This document shows positions 40,801 to 48,570 of a stretch of DNA of 64,000 nt, piece after piece. Source of the DNA: Aliivibrio wodanis. Lineage in GTDB: Bacteria > Pseudomonadota > Gammaproteobacteria > Enterobacterales > Vibrionaceae. The stretch covers positions 62,001 through 126,000 of the forward strand of contig LN554847.1 in assembly GCA_000953695.1 (NCBI GenBank), in the 5' to 3' direction. The notes below the pieces were generated by a model. The model did no database searches. It was not told the DNA's origin and saw nothing but the letters and a program-made list of their open reading frames with translations. Position numbers and translations under genes: made by a program. Position 1 is the first letter of the stretch. The number at the start of each line of letters is the position of its first letter.

Positions 40801-41708
40801 CCACATATGTCGAGAAAGTTAGTCTTGATTGGCCTTTAGGGAAAAAACATTTAAATGTTGTAATGGTGCAGCCTTTACTTCCATTGGTTAAGCATTTTGA
40901 GATGCATGGTCTAAAGTTGGATTCACCTAAATATCGAGCTACTCATCGCCGACATACAGCATCAGTAACAGAGTTAATTTTGCACACGATAGCTAGTGTC
41001 GATAGTATTAATGAAAAACCTAAGATTAAGGGAAAGGTTGACTTAATTGTTTGGCCTGAGTTATCTGTTTCACCAGATGATATAGATATCCTTGAAAGAT
41101 TATCTGATAAAACGGGTGCGATCATATTTGCAGGTATAGGTTTCAGTCATATCAATAATAAACAACAATTAAATAACGCTGCAATTTGGATAATACCTAA
41201 TAAAAAAAGCTCAGGTCGTAGATTTATCAATAGGTTACAAGGTAAATGTAATATGACATCAGGAGAAGTCAATTGCATCACTCCATGGCGCCCATATCAA
41301 TTAATAGTAGAACTAATACACCCCGACTTTCCTACGAAGGAAGGATTTAAATTAACAGGTTCAATATGCTATGACGCGACAGATATCAAGCTAAGTGCAG
41401 ACTTAAAAGACAAGTCTGATGCTTACATAATTTCCGCGATGAATAAGGATATTGCTACATTTGATAGTATGGTTGATGCTCTTTTCTACCATATGTATCA
41501 GCACGTTATTTTAGTCAATAGCGGGGAGTTTGGCGGTTCAGTTGCAAAAGCTCCTTACAAAGAAAGATTCCATAAATTGATCACGCATGTGCATGGATCT
41601 AATCAAGTATCAATTTCAAGTTTCGAAATGAATATGTTTGATTTCAGGAATCATGGTGATTCATTAAAATCTAACAAAGAATTAAAAACACCACCTGCAG
41701 GAAGTTAA
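37881..41708 (+). CDS. drt1a: Defence-associated reverse transcriptase fused to nitrilase (DRT type 1, UG1-like)
   Basis: About 1275 residues. The N-terminal third is a reverse transcriptase: VHLDFAKFYDCID (first catalytic Asp codon 38565-38567), GIPQGLVAGGFFANIFM, and YVDD at 38907-38918 carrying the other two aspartates. A long helical middle follows. The last ~260 residues are a carbon-nitrogen hydrolase domain with the Glu-Lys-Cys triad in VWPELSV (Glu codon 41058), LQGKCNMTSGE (Lys codon 41238) and GSICYDATD (Cys codon 41361 region). This fusion defines DRT type 1 anti-phage systems described in 2020. I prefer the ATG at 37881, which has AGAG before it, over the ATG at 37806, which has no SD. 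The membrane gene follows after 2 bp. Confidence 0.88.
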   Translation: MLLNKKYKKLLPTKKYIIDELVLVSAWKKAQQHIRSVNWYVDYLDLDKSAVELESRIHSLSSAISLKTLQLSPLQLIPAPKSYPWEFVRTELKDGFGVSEDLLLWCPKEKKEDSSKKVSIPLRPLAHVTIDDQTVFTAIMMLLADQVETEQGDPLTNFEDVHNKKVINYGNRLHCKYDDDLASYSWGNSKTYSQFFRDYQRFLTRPIYFGRKANSTKTNCERIYEVHLDFAKFYDCIDRKILIDKITALVKTSTGKIPGNCIQGVLNKFLNWEWTEESKQLYTDVCRNDSISELEHRKGIPQGLVAGGFFANIFMLEFDREVGNLIGKILPGSNVTLIDACRYVDDFRLIIKVQKSDNDIESLKKIIAKTFEPFTDKYGLNLQPTKTKVKPFSAKEGAISSKVADIQSKVSGPMPLHELDEQLGHLEGLIELSDNLKSEDDDNSILGSKRLNDLAYIDNYSNDVRKDTLLRFSANKIHKLLREKRNMISQDVNSEGKPISGNWDYLQERMARKFISKWTKDPSLTVLLKKGLELFPHVDLLIPILDNLDDIRTRDTKPEQVLFADYCLSEILRHSATAINTKDKWAFPAHSDCIGYFEYLENYSSMLLLKLDELSMTLREQVLFFCLVRNDSALDKEVGDKTFIVITKLLSGFRHIDMEISNSEFSTSILLAHQISIDKTKVIRSVVSCLDHAYKIRSPNTKKINYHDIFPICETIMLGDAALFKSIYLSAKKLRLGWPKIITTLADYLGMDDYSKIKGNLSDQNSNYVSLLSVLRMDNSPFKHENGILKLLQAAMKNIDPFTFSMPIDITNCKVKCSDWSGLLRLHSSCELSLELAFYEEGKQYHKAPAWLTKEHAPLYYLGMFIRSSLLGSIDWSGSTFESKDCPAYRGIKSNMLKRQIGMMHSPEAFGDSKSPMSNWLSTLLFKLLQWPGVESSSNGYSWPNVWNIRELQKLIDEQIRYQSEGFCHLSNMPTYVEKVSLDWPLGKKHLNVVMVQPLLPLVKHFEMHGLKLDSPKYRATHRRHTASVTELILHTIASVDSINEKPKIKGKVDLIVWPELSVSPDDIDILERLSDKTGAIIFAGIGFSHINNKQQLNNAAIWIIPNKKSSGRRFINRLQGKCNMTSGEVNCITPWRPYQLIVELIHPDFPTKEGFKLTGSICYDATDIKLSADLKDKSDAYIISAMNKDIATFDSMVDALFYHMYQHVILVNSGEFGGSVAKAPYKERFHKLITHVHGSNQVSISSFEMNMFDFRNHGDSLKSNKELKTPPAGS

Positions 41709-41710
41709 AA

Positions 41711-42166
41711 ATGATCTGTTTAGATACAAGTATTGCCCAGTTTTTTACCTTTGAATTCTGGAGTTTACGCACCAATATTGCCATGATGATTATGGCTTTG
41801 ATTGCTCTTACATTTACTATCGTGCAAGTTCTTATATCAAGGAATGAATCTCGACGTGCTACTGCATACTCGGCATATCAAGAGTATCTTAATTTATGTT
41901 TTGAGAATCATAAATTTGCATATGGTAACGAAAGTGAGATAAAGCAGAATGATCACGTTGATTCTCAATATCCTTGGTTTGTTTCTCAGATGCTTTTTAC
42001 CTTTGAGCAAGTATTAGAAACTGACAAAAAAGATAAAGAATGGGAGGTTGCTATTGAGTCACAACTTCGAAGACACAAGTGGTACTTAAAAGAATCTAAC
42101 TCAGTAAGTCGAAATGAATGGAATAGTAGTCTTAGGAGTATTTTGAACAAAATTATAGGTGAATGA
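41711..42166 (+). CDS. drt1b: Small membrane partner of the DRT type 1 system
   Basis: 151 residues with one clear membrane segment near residues 23-43 (IAMMIMALIALTFTIVQVLI) and a charged cytoplasmic domain (YQEYLNLCFENHKFA, QMLFTFEQVLETDKKDKEW). It begins 2 bp after the reverse transcriptase stop codon, so it is translationally coupled. Small membrane proteins accompany UG1 reverse transcriptases in DRT type 1 loci; position, size and membrane segment fit that partner. Its mechanism is not known. Confidence 0.75.
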   Translation: MICLDTSIAQFFTFEFWSLRTNIAMMIMALIALTFTIVQVLISRNESRRATAYSAYQEYLNLCFENHKFAYGNESEIKQNDHVDSQYPWFVSQMLFTFEQVLETDKKDKEWEVAIESQLRRHKWYLKESNSVSRNEWNSSLRSILNKIIGE

Positions 42167-42223
42167 TGGAATAGCTTTATTTTGTAGCTTTCTGTCCCTA
42201 TCCCTAAGAAAAAGTTAGAAATA

Positions 42224-42262
42224 AAAAGGCATTAGCAACTTTGATTTTGCTAATGCCTAAAA
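42224..42262 (-). terminator. Rho-independent terminator
   Basis: GGCATTAGCAA (42228-42238) pairs with TTGCTAATGCC (42247-42257), an 11-bp stem; on the minus strand a T tract follows. It ends the gene at 42288 and could also stop drt1b transcripts. Confidence 0.85.
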
Positions 42263-42287
42263 TTTGTATATTGAGCGTTATTAACGC

Positions 42288-42662
42288 TTATTCAACGCCA
42301 CAATCAGTACAGCTTTGTAGAGCGATTTCGTGCTCAAATACCGCTACCTCGTTACCGTCTTTTAGCAACTCAGCGATTTCATCTGCAACTTCTTTCTCAT
42401 CATCTGCTTCAATTTGGTCTTCTAGTTCTTCTTCAGAGTAACCGTAGAAATTCAGCAATAAGTAATCACGAGCTTCAGCTTTAGTGCAAGTTACGTTTAC
42501 TGAAAGATCAGCTTCAACGCCTTCTTGCTCGATAATTGCAGCCGCTTGGGCAACGACATCATCTTTCATTGTTGCTGTTAACCAACCAAGATCAGTGTTT
42601 ACTTTGGTTTTTTTACAGTTAAAACAAGGCAGTTTGTGAAAGTAATATTGAAAGTTAGTCAT
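42288..42662 (-). CDS. Acidic protein with two CxxC pairs
   Basis: 124 residues. CFNC near the N-terminus (residues 13-16) and CTDC near the C-terminus could together bind one zinc ion. The middle is strongly acidic (YSEEELEDQIEADDEKEVAD). It resembles small conserved vibrio proteins of unknown role; I cannot name a family. It lies between the DRT and Fic genes, on the opposite strand, with its own terminator. Confidence 0.65.
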   Translation of the reverse strand: MTNFQYYFHKLPCFNCKKTKVNTDLGWLTATMKDDVVAQAAAIIEQEGVEADLSVNVTCTKAEARDYLLLNFYGYSEEELEDQIEADDEKEVADEIAELLKDGNEVAVFEHEIALQSCTDCGVE

Positions 42663-42819
42663 AGGTAATTTCTCTTTGAGTGTTGTATAGCAAGATTATG
42701 CGTATTTTTGAGGAAAATACTATCTTAATAGGGTTATTACCCCGAAACTAATTTTCTGCGGATCAAAGATAAGTAGGTTAGTCTTTAGGGCGTTAATCTA
42801 AAGATGCCGATATTTTACT

Positions 42820-42838
42820 GTGACACTCTTATTGTCAC
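42820..42838. promoter_or_regulatory. Upstream operator candidate of the fic gene
   Basis: GTGACA-N7-TGTCAC, a perfect 6-bp inverted repeat sharing its half-site with the larger repeat at 42858. Confidence 0.6.
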
Positions 42839-42857
42839 TAAAGGATAAATACGCCAT

Positions 42858-42893
42858 AATTGTGACACTTTCATTTAAGAAAGTGTCACAATT
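42858..42893. promoter_or_regulatory. Main operator candidate of the fic gene
   Basis: AATTGTGACACTTTC and its exact reverse complement, 15 bp each, separated by ATTTAA and ending 15 bp before the ATG at 42909. Together with the half-matching site upstream it suggests cooperative autorepression by the N-terminal helix-turn-helix of the Fic protein. Confidence 0.75.
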
Positions 42894-42908
42894 AAAAGGG
42901 TATCTGTC

Positions 42909-44264
42909 ATGAATAGGTTTGAAATCCAGCGTTATATCGAGCAACAATGTCACCCTGTGTCCATCTCAGACATTATTATTGCTCATCCAGACTTAATTCG
43001 CCGAACGCTTCAGCGCTGGATTAACAAACTTATTGAAGACGAACAGGTAGAAGCCATTGGTGACGGTCGTTCTCGTAAATACATTGCGTGCATTGTGAGA
43101 GAAGAGACAGTTAATTCAAGCCATAACGAGCACGATAGCTTTCCTAAATCGATTCCACTTTCACCTGACAGTCATGACATTCTTAATTATCTAAGTAAGC
43201 CTATTTTTGAGCGTGATCCTGTTGGTTATTCACGTGATTTTTTAGATGACTATACCCCAAATAAAACATACTATCTTTCTGAGCCTATTCGTCGTCAGCT
43301 ACACCGCATGGGAAAAACCATCTATGCGACACAGCCAGCGGGCACGTATGGAAGAGATATCTACAATCGTTTATTAATCGATTTATCTTGGGCATCAAGC
43401 CACCTTGAAGGTAATACCTATAGTCGATTAGACACAGTAGAGCTAATTGAGCATGGCCAGTTTGCACTGGGAAAAGACATCATCGAAACACAGATGATTT
43501 TAAATCATAAATCAGCGATTGAATTGCTAATTGATAATGTCGATTCTGTTGAGTTCAATCGTTTCACAATATTGAATTTGCACAGTGCGCTTTCAGAAAA
43601 CTTATTAGCCAACCCGTTTGATGAAGGGCGAGTACGCAGTCATGTTGTAGAGATAGGGGGCTGTGTTTATAAACCTATGTCATCCGAAGAGGTGCTCTCT
43701 ATTCAACTGGAGTCGATTCTTAATAAAGCTAATCAAATCATTGACCCATTTGAGCAATCATTTTTTATCATGGTGCATTTACCTTACTTGCAGCCCTTTG
43801 CTGACATTAATAAACGCACTTCTCGTTTGGCTGCAAATATTCCGCTGCTTAAAGCTAATTTATGTCCTCTTACGTTCTTAGATGTACCCGAAGAAGCCTA
43901 CAGTAAAGCGGTGCTTGGTGTGTATGAAATGAATAGAATAGAGCTTCTTCGTGATCTGTATTTATGGGCGTACGAGCGTTCAACAAAAGAATATCTAGCT
44001 GTGAAACAAGAGCTAGTAAAACCAGATCAACAACGTCTGCAATATCGAGCGAAGATAAAAGAGATTGTTAAACAAGTCATACTAACGCCTGAAGATCAAC
44101 CTCTTGATATCATTGAATCGTTTATTAGTAATGAACAAGAAATGGATAAGCAAAACATTATCGCACTTGCATTAGAAGAGTTAAGACGAATTCATGAGGG
44201 AGTATTGGCACGATACGGCCTAAGACCGTCTCAGCTAGAAAAGTGGCGTCAGTTGCATGGGTAA
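42909..44264 (+). CDS. Fic-family protein with N-terminal winged helix and missing catalytic His
   Basis: 451 residues. An N-terminal winged helix (LIRRTLQRWINKLIEDEQVE) precedes a Fic domain. The inhibitory motif S-x3-E-G-N is intact (SSHLEGN, Ser163-Glu167). The core motif, normally HPFxDGNGRxxR, reads LQPFADINKRTSR (Gln295 to about Arg307): the catalytic His is Gln, and the Gly-Asn-Gly turn is Ile-Asn-Lys. AMP-transfer is therefore doubtful; the protein may be a regulator or use a different chemistry. A C-terminal helical extension of about 110 residues follows. Two GTGACA-type operators precede the gene. Confidence 0.85.
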   Translation: MNRFEIQRYIEQQCHPVSISDIIIAHPDLIRRTLQRWINKLIEDEQVEAIGDGRSRKYIACIVREETVNSSHNEHDSFPKSIPLSPDSHDILNYLSKPIFERDPVGYSRDFLDDYTPNKTYYLSEPIRRQLHRMGKTIYATQPAGTYGRDIYNRLLIDLSWASSHLEGNTYSRLDTVELIEHGQFALGKDIIETQMILNHKSAIELLIDNVDSVEFNRFTILNLHSALSENLLANPFDEGRVRSHVVEIGGCVYKPMSSEEVLSIQLESILNKANQIIDPFEQSFFIMVHLPYLQPFADINKRTSRLAANIPLLKANLCPLTFLDVPEEAYSKAVLGVYEMNRIELLRDLYLWAYERSTKEYLAVKQELVKPDQQRLQYRAKIKEIVKQVILTPEDQPLDIIESFISNEQEMDKQNIIALALEELRRIHEGVLARYGLRPSQLEKWRQLHG

Positions 44265-44367
44265 TGAGCAATAAGGTAAGTGTGGCTTTTGGTTGTTCCG
44301 CCCAATAATCAAATCTCGTTTAGGCTCATGTTATGCAGAACACCTCACGTCTTCCGCTCACCGAATG

Positions 44368-44398
44368 CTGTGCCCCTTTTTTGGTTAAGGAAGCACAG
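44368..44398. other. Isolated hairpin in the fic downstream gap
   Basis: CTGTGC and GCACAG pair, with inner CCTT/AAGG. There is no T tract in either direction. The 265-bp gap around it shows no coding frame. Confidence 0.35.
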
Positions 44399-44529
44399 TT
44401 GGTGTGGTTATTTTGTGTTTATTTAGTATTTTTTGTTGGCGCTGCGTGGGCAGTGCTGTAGGGGTAACTCACAATTGGTAAGCAGTTTATTAAGATCATT
44501 TTTTTAGATATTGTCTGGGATGCAAAGCT

Positions 44530-45405
44530 TTATTGAAAATCATTTTCGCAAAAGTCTTTAAACTGATTGAGCTGTTTATCTAGTGTAACTTCGAAAGAAG
44601 TGAACTTTGTATATTTACAAAATGCTCTTAAAACACTATCCAAAGCAATAAAGCTAGATAACAGTGCTCCTTCTATATGCGATTTTTGAATCGTCATATG
44701 GTCGTTTTGGGTTCTAGGATACCTGCTAAAAGCAATAGTTCCATTCGCAATCTTAGCACCTGTCACACTACTATGAATTATTTCAGATGCATCACTGTAA
44801 ACCATCAGATATGCCATCGATAAGCTAGTTGCACACGTTCGCCCAAATACAGGTTCAATGCATTCGATGCGTTGTGGTACAGATAAGTCAGTCCAATTTT
44901 TTGCTCGTCCTTTTTTATTAGTAAATTTTTCAATTAACTCAGAAAGATCATCATGTGGCTCAATTTTGGGAATTCTGTGTAAGCTTACTTTATGCGCCCC
45001 TTTACCTGCACTTCTATCAGTATTTCGGAACCCTTTAAAAACGGTATGATCAAGAGCATCATTGGCAACATTTTTCCCCTGTGCCATGATAAACGTGGCA
45101 TTGATGCAACCCTCAATAACTGATCTTGCAATCGGTAGTGAATCTTTTGCCATCATAGAATCAAGGTCTTGTGACGCTAAAAGCAGCATCGATCTTATGG
45201 ATGCTCTTAATGAAGCAAGTATTTGAGATACAGCAGTAGCGACATCCTCATCCTGAAGGTACTTAATAACTTTTTCTTCAAACTTTATTTCTTTCTGAAG
45301 CATTAGCATTATTGGATTCGCTAAAATCTTTGCTTCTTTTTCTACAATTTCAATCAGTTTTTCCATTACTACTTTTATCCATGCTAGTGACTGTGAGCTA
45401 CTCAT
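44530..45405 (-). CDS. DUF5677-like protein of unknown function
   Basis: About 291 residues, largely helical, no signal peptide. Features: ASLRASIRSMLLLASQDLDS, DSLPIARSVIEGCINATFI, DASEIIHSSVTGAK and a final helix. This pattern resembles DUF5677 proteins, which are often found in defence islands. I start at the ATG at 45405 (MSSSQS) because the longer frame begins with a TTG at 45453. SD is weak in both cases. Same direction as the CoiA-like gene upstream of it, so they could be cotranscribed. Confidence 0.6.
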   Translation of the reverse strand: MSSSQSLAWIKVVMEKLIEIVEKEAKILANPIMLMLQKEIKFEEKVIKYLQDEDVATAVSQILASLRASIRSMLLLASQDLDSMMAKDSLPIARSVIEGCINATFIMAQGKNVANDALDHTVFKGFRNTDRSAGKGAHKVSLHRIPKIEPHDDLSELIEKFTNKKGRAKNWTDLSVPQRIECIEPVFGRTCATSLSMAYLMVYSDASEIIHSSVTGAKIANGTIAFSRYPRTQNDHMTIQKSHIEGALLSSFIALDSVLRAFCKYTKFTSFEVTLDKQLNQFKDFCENDFQ

Positions 45406-45512
45406 GTGGCAAGTTCTTGTTAACGTCTTAATTATAAAACATCTGTCAATCAATACATATAGGGTAGTTTAGAGTATCAGGCCTAAGTGATTTTGAGGCA
45501 GCAATATGTTAA

Positions 45513-46328
45513 TCACCTATAGAATTTCACCATTTCAGTTAAGTTTTGGAAAGTTGTACCAACATGCTTTCTTACGCATTCATTACAAAGAATGCCTCCT
45601 CCTAAAGCTCCCGTTTGAATTTGACAACAAGCACATAATTGGAGATTTTGATCCTGGGATTTAGAGGGGCTATCAAAGTAAATTCTTTCTACTTTTTGTA
45701 TCTCTATCTTGTCTGTTTTTTTTTGTTCTTCTTTATTATCTTCAACAACGCTTGAGCTATGTAACATGGTTACCCAACGTTCCCAGTTTTCTAGTAATTT
45801 CTGAAATATTTCATCCGGTGCTAGTAATTCTGGTTTTGTATCTTTCGCGTACAAGGTATTAGCCATAGTAGTGGTATCAATAGTTAATATGATATCAATA
45901 TCTGAAGTTAGTAAATTTGAATCAAAGGCCTTCGATCCTGGAAATGGAATATCTATTGCGGCGGTGTGTTTTCTAATAGGGTCTTTTGCATAGCCCCCGA
46001 TTAAAACTCCATGTTTTTTAATATCTATTTCCCACGATATAGCATCAAATGCAAAATCATCAAGATCAACATTCTGTAGGCTAGGTAACTGTTGGCGAAT
46101 AATTAAAGCAATGGCGGTTACGGGCGAGTAATAGCATTCATTATCTGTACTTGTCTTGTCCGTTCTATGGCTAAAATGCCATGTACGATCCGCTTGTCTA
46201 GCGGTTACAGGTGTATTGCAGGATAAGCATCGACAATTACACGCATTGCCTCTATCTGCTTCTGTAATACTAATAATTTGGCCTGTTTCGTTACTTCGAG
46301 CGAATGGCATTTTTACAAAATTCGACAC
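45513..46328 (-). CDS. CoiA-like zinc-ribbon protein
   Basis: About 271 residues. The N-terminal region (CRCLSCNTPVTARQADRTWH, then FSHRT) is the zinc-ribbon and His-containing start of CoiA-like competence/nuclease-related proteins. The C-terminus has a second zinc finger with CACC and CNEC pairs. The middle is a predicted alpha/beta domain that I cannot assign. I prefer the GTG at 46328 with AAGAGAG 6 nt before it; an ATG at 46310 (MPFARS) is the alternative. It lies 107 bp upstream of the DUF5677-like gene. Confidence 0.6.
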   Translation of the reverse strand: MSNFVKMPFARSNETGQIISITEADRGNACNCRCLSCNTPVTARQADRTWHFSHRTDKTSTDNECYYSPVTAIALIIRQQLPSLQNVDLDDFAFDAISWEIDIKKHGVLIGGYAKDPIRKHTAAIDIPFPGSKAFDSNLLTSDIDIILTIDTTTMANTLYAKDTKPELLAPDEIFQKLLENWERWVTMLHSSSVVEDNKEEQKKTDKIEIQKVERIYFDSPSKSQDQNLQLCACCQIQTGALGGGILCNECVRKHVGTTFQNLTEMVKFYR

Positions 46329-46527
46329 GGTGCACTCTCTTGATTTAACTAAGGGCTTATAGCTATAAGATAATAATCTAGAGTATATCATTGATTTTAT
46401 TCACAATACTTTGAAACCAATCCCGCTATATCTCGCGAATCTCCTTAAAGCAAACAATGTTTAAATTTGATCGCTTAACAATGAAGGTTTCAGCGATACG
46501 GTGTTAAATAAAGTGTGAATAGGTTAT

Positions 46528-46779
46528 TTACCTATGACTTTCGGCAATATGCTCATACTTATCGACTACGGATAATCCTAGTACATTTTTTTGTGCGGTT
46601 AATGCAACCTTATGACCAATCGATATCTCCTGCCAAAATTTCTCTTTAACTCGTAGTTCTAATTGAGGGTAATTAACGGGTTGTACTGCAATGGTGTAAT
46701 AGTCGCTTCGACCACTACGGTGTGTTTTTTCAGTGACAGGGGTGTTGATAATAAAAGTGGGGCCAATTAAGGCATGCAT
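46528..46779 (-). CDS. Hypothetical protein, possibly the second half of a frameshifted gene
   Basis: About 83 residues starting MHALIGPTFII, soluble and beta-rich (YYTIAVQPVNYPQLELRV, KVALTAQKNVLGLSVVDKYE). A GGGG sequence 5 nt before the ATG may serve as ribosome binding site. It overlaps the upstream membrane gene by 13 bp in another frame. Either two coupled genes exist, or one original protein of about 190 residues (membrane part then this domain) was split by a frameshift. Confidence 0.5.
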   Translation of the reverse strand: MHALIGPTFIINTPVTEKTHRSGRSDYYTIAVQPVNYPQLELRVKEKFWQEISIGHKVALTAQKNVLGLSVVDKYEHIAESHR

Positions 46780-47084
46780 ATCGCCCCAACGAGGCCAATG
46801 CAAAGCACCATATAGATAGAGCGGTATTTAAAAATATAGAACGGGCGTTGGCGTATTTTACTTTTGTGATTTAATTTCTGAATATCATTGTAATGCGTTA
46901 ATACTAGCCAACCAAGTGCATAACCAAAAATAGCCACGGCAAGCATGAGGTAATAACCGTAAAAAGTTGTGTTGATGGTTTCTAAGAAAAACCAACCACA
47001 AACCATAAGCGGTATGAACAAAGGGTGGCCTATTGTTTCTATTATTTTATTCACTAGGTTCTGTATTCCAAAAATAGAGATCAC
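46767..47084 (-). CDS. Small membrane protein upstream of the frameshift candidate
   Basis: 105 residues with three hydrophobic segments (FIPLMVCGWFFLE, GYYLMLAVAIFGYALGWLVL, YMVLCIGLVGAICM). It stops just after the third segment, unusually abruptly (GAICMP), while the overlapping frame continues with a soluble domain. No family recognised. It is divergent from ugpB. Confidence 0.5.
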   Translation of the reverse strand: MISIFGIQNLVNKIIETIGHPLFIPLMVCGWFFLETINTTFYGYYLMLAVAIFGYALGWLVLTHYNDIQKLNHKSKIRQRPFYIFKYRSIYMVLCIGLVGAICMP

Positions 47085-47206
47085 TAAACAAGATTACCCC
47101 AAAATCATCACAAGAACACAATAAAACTGAAGCATAACTGTCATCTTCAATCCCTACTATGAGCATCACATAAACGGTTACTCATACTAAATCATTAGGG
47201 AATAAG

Positions 47207-48499
47207 ATGAAAAAGCAATTGATAACAGGTGTTCTAGCGTCGTTACTTTCAACGACAGCCATGGCTGAAACCAACATAACGTGGTGGCATGCAATGAGTG
47301 GTCAGCTAGGCGAAACAGTCAATACTATTGCTCGTGATTTTAATGCATCGCAAGATGAATACAAAATTACCCCAGTGTTTAAAGGCTCATACGTAGAAAC
47401 ACTTACCGCAGGCATTGCCGCTTATCGTGCCGACCAAGCGCCAAACATTTTGCAAGTGGCCGATGTAGGTGCTGCAACCATCATCAATGCCCCTGGAGTA
47501 GCAAAACCTGTCGAAGATATCCTCGTTCAATCTGGCTATTCATTTAATAACAAAGACTACATTGCAGGGGTTCGTAACTTCTACGCAGACAGCAATGGCA
47601 AAATGATCGGCATGCCATTCAACAGTTCAACCCCAGTGCTCTATTACAACAAAGACATTCTTGCAAAAGCAGGGGGCGAAGCGCCTAAAACCTACGAAGA
47701 GCTAGAACAAGTCGCACAAAAATTAAAAGCACAAGGCTATGCCACTTTCTCACAATCTTTAACGCCTTGGATCATGTTCGAAAACTTCAAGTCTCGCCAT
47801 AACCTTCCCGTTGCTAATAAAAACAACGGCTTTGATGCGCCTGCGACCAACATCATGATTAATACTCCAGATATGGCAATGCACTTTAACAAGCTAAAAG
47901 AGTGGTCAGATAAAGGGTATTACAAGTATTACGGCTCAGATTGGGATGCAAACCAACAACCATTTGAGAAACAAAAAGTAGCAATGTGGTTAGGATCATC
48001 AGGCTCGTTTGGTGGGTTACGTAACCGTGTTGATTTTGAGTTAGGTACAACCTATCTACCGTATTGGAAATCAGTCAATAAAGAGGCAGGCCGCACCTTT
48101 ATTGGTGGCGCTGCGTTATTTGCCATTGATGGTAAGCCAAAAGAAGAAGAGCAAGCTGTTGCTGCCTTTTTTAGTTACTTAACAAGCCCTGAGACACAAA
48201 TGTTTTGGCATAAATCAACGGGCTATGTGACGGTTACCAAAGCTGCTTATAACATGACTAAACAATCAGGCTACTACCAAGAACAGCCAGATGCAGAAGT
48301 GGGCGTAAAACAGTTGAGCTTACCGGGTGGCGAATGGACGCGTGGTTACCGCTTAGGTTTCTACTCACAAATCCAAGAGGTGATGCATAGAGAGTTTGAT
48401 AACGTATTTGCAGACCGAATTACGGTAGAAAAAGCACTCGCAAACATCGATAAAGAAAGCCAAGTGATGCTAAACCGTTTCGCGCGCTCAGTGCAATAA
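47207..48499 (+). CDS. ugpB: sn-glycerol-3-phosphate-binding protein UgpB
   Basis: 430 residues with a signal peptide (ending TTAMAE); periplasmic substrate-binding protein of the Ugp ABC importer. UgpB landmarks are visible along its length: ITWWHAMSGQLGETVN, YVETLTAGIAAYRADQAPN, LQVADVGAATI, MPFNSSTPVLYYNKDIL, HKSTGYVTVTKAAY. First gene of ugpBAEC. SD AGGGAATAAG precedes the ATG. Confidence 0.9.
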   Translation: MKKQLITGVLASLLSTTAMAETNITWWHAMSGQLGETVNTIARDFNASQDEYKITPVFKGSYVETLTAGIAAYRADQAPNILQVADVGAATIINAPGVAKPVEDILVQSGYSFNNKDYIAGVRNFYADSNGKMIGMPFNSSTPVLYYNKDILAKAGGEAPKTYEELEQVAQKLKAQGYATFSQSLTPWIMFENFKSRHNLPVANKNNGFDAPATNIMINTPDMAMHFNKLKEWSDKGYYKYYGSDWDANQQPFEKQKVAMWLGSSGSFGGLRNRVDFELGTTYLPYWKSVNKEAGRTFIGGAALFAIDGKPKEEEQAVAAFFSYLTSPETQMFWHKSTGYVTVTKAAYNMTKQSGYYQEQPDAEVGVKQLSLPGGEWTRGYRLGFYSQIQEVMHREFDNVFADRITVEKALANIDKESQVMLNRFARSVQ

Positions 48500-48570
48500 C
48501 AAGGATTCACTGTGGTTGATTTCGGTTAGTCACAGTGATTTTTTTCTTTTTAATGTAGTAGGTTATAATA

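Noticed and set aside
42241-42441. Serine-rich plus-strand frame opposite the CxxC protein
   Set aside because: Its Ser-rich composition is the mirror of acidic codons on the other strand, and it starts inside a terminator.
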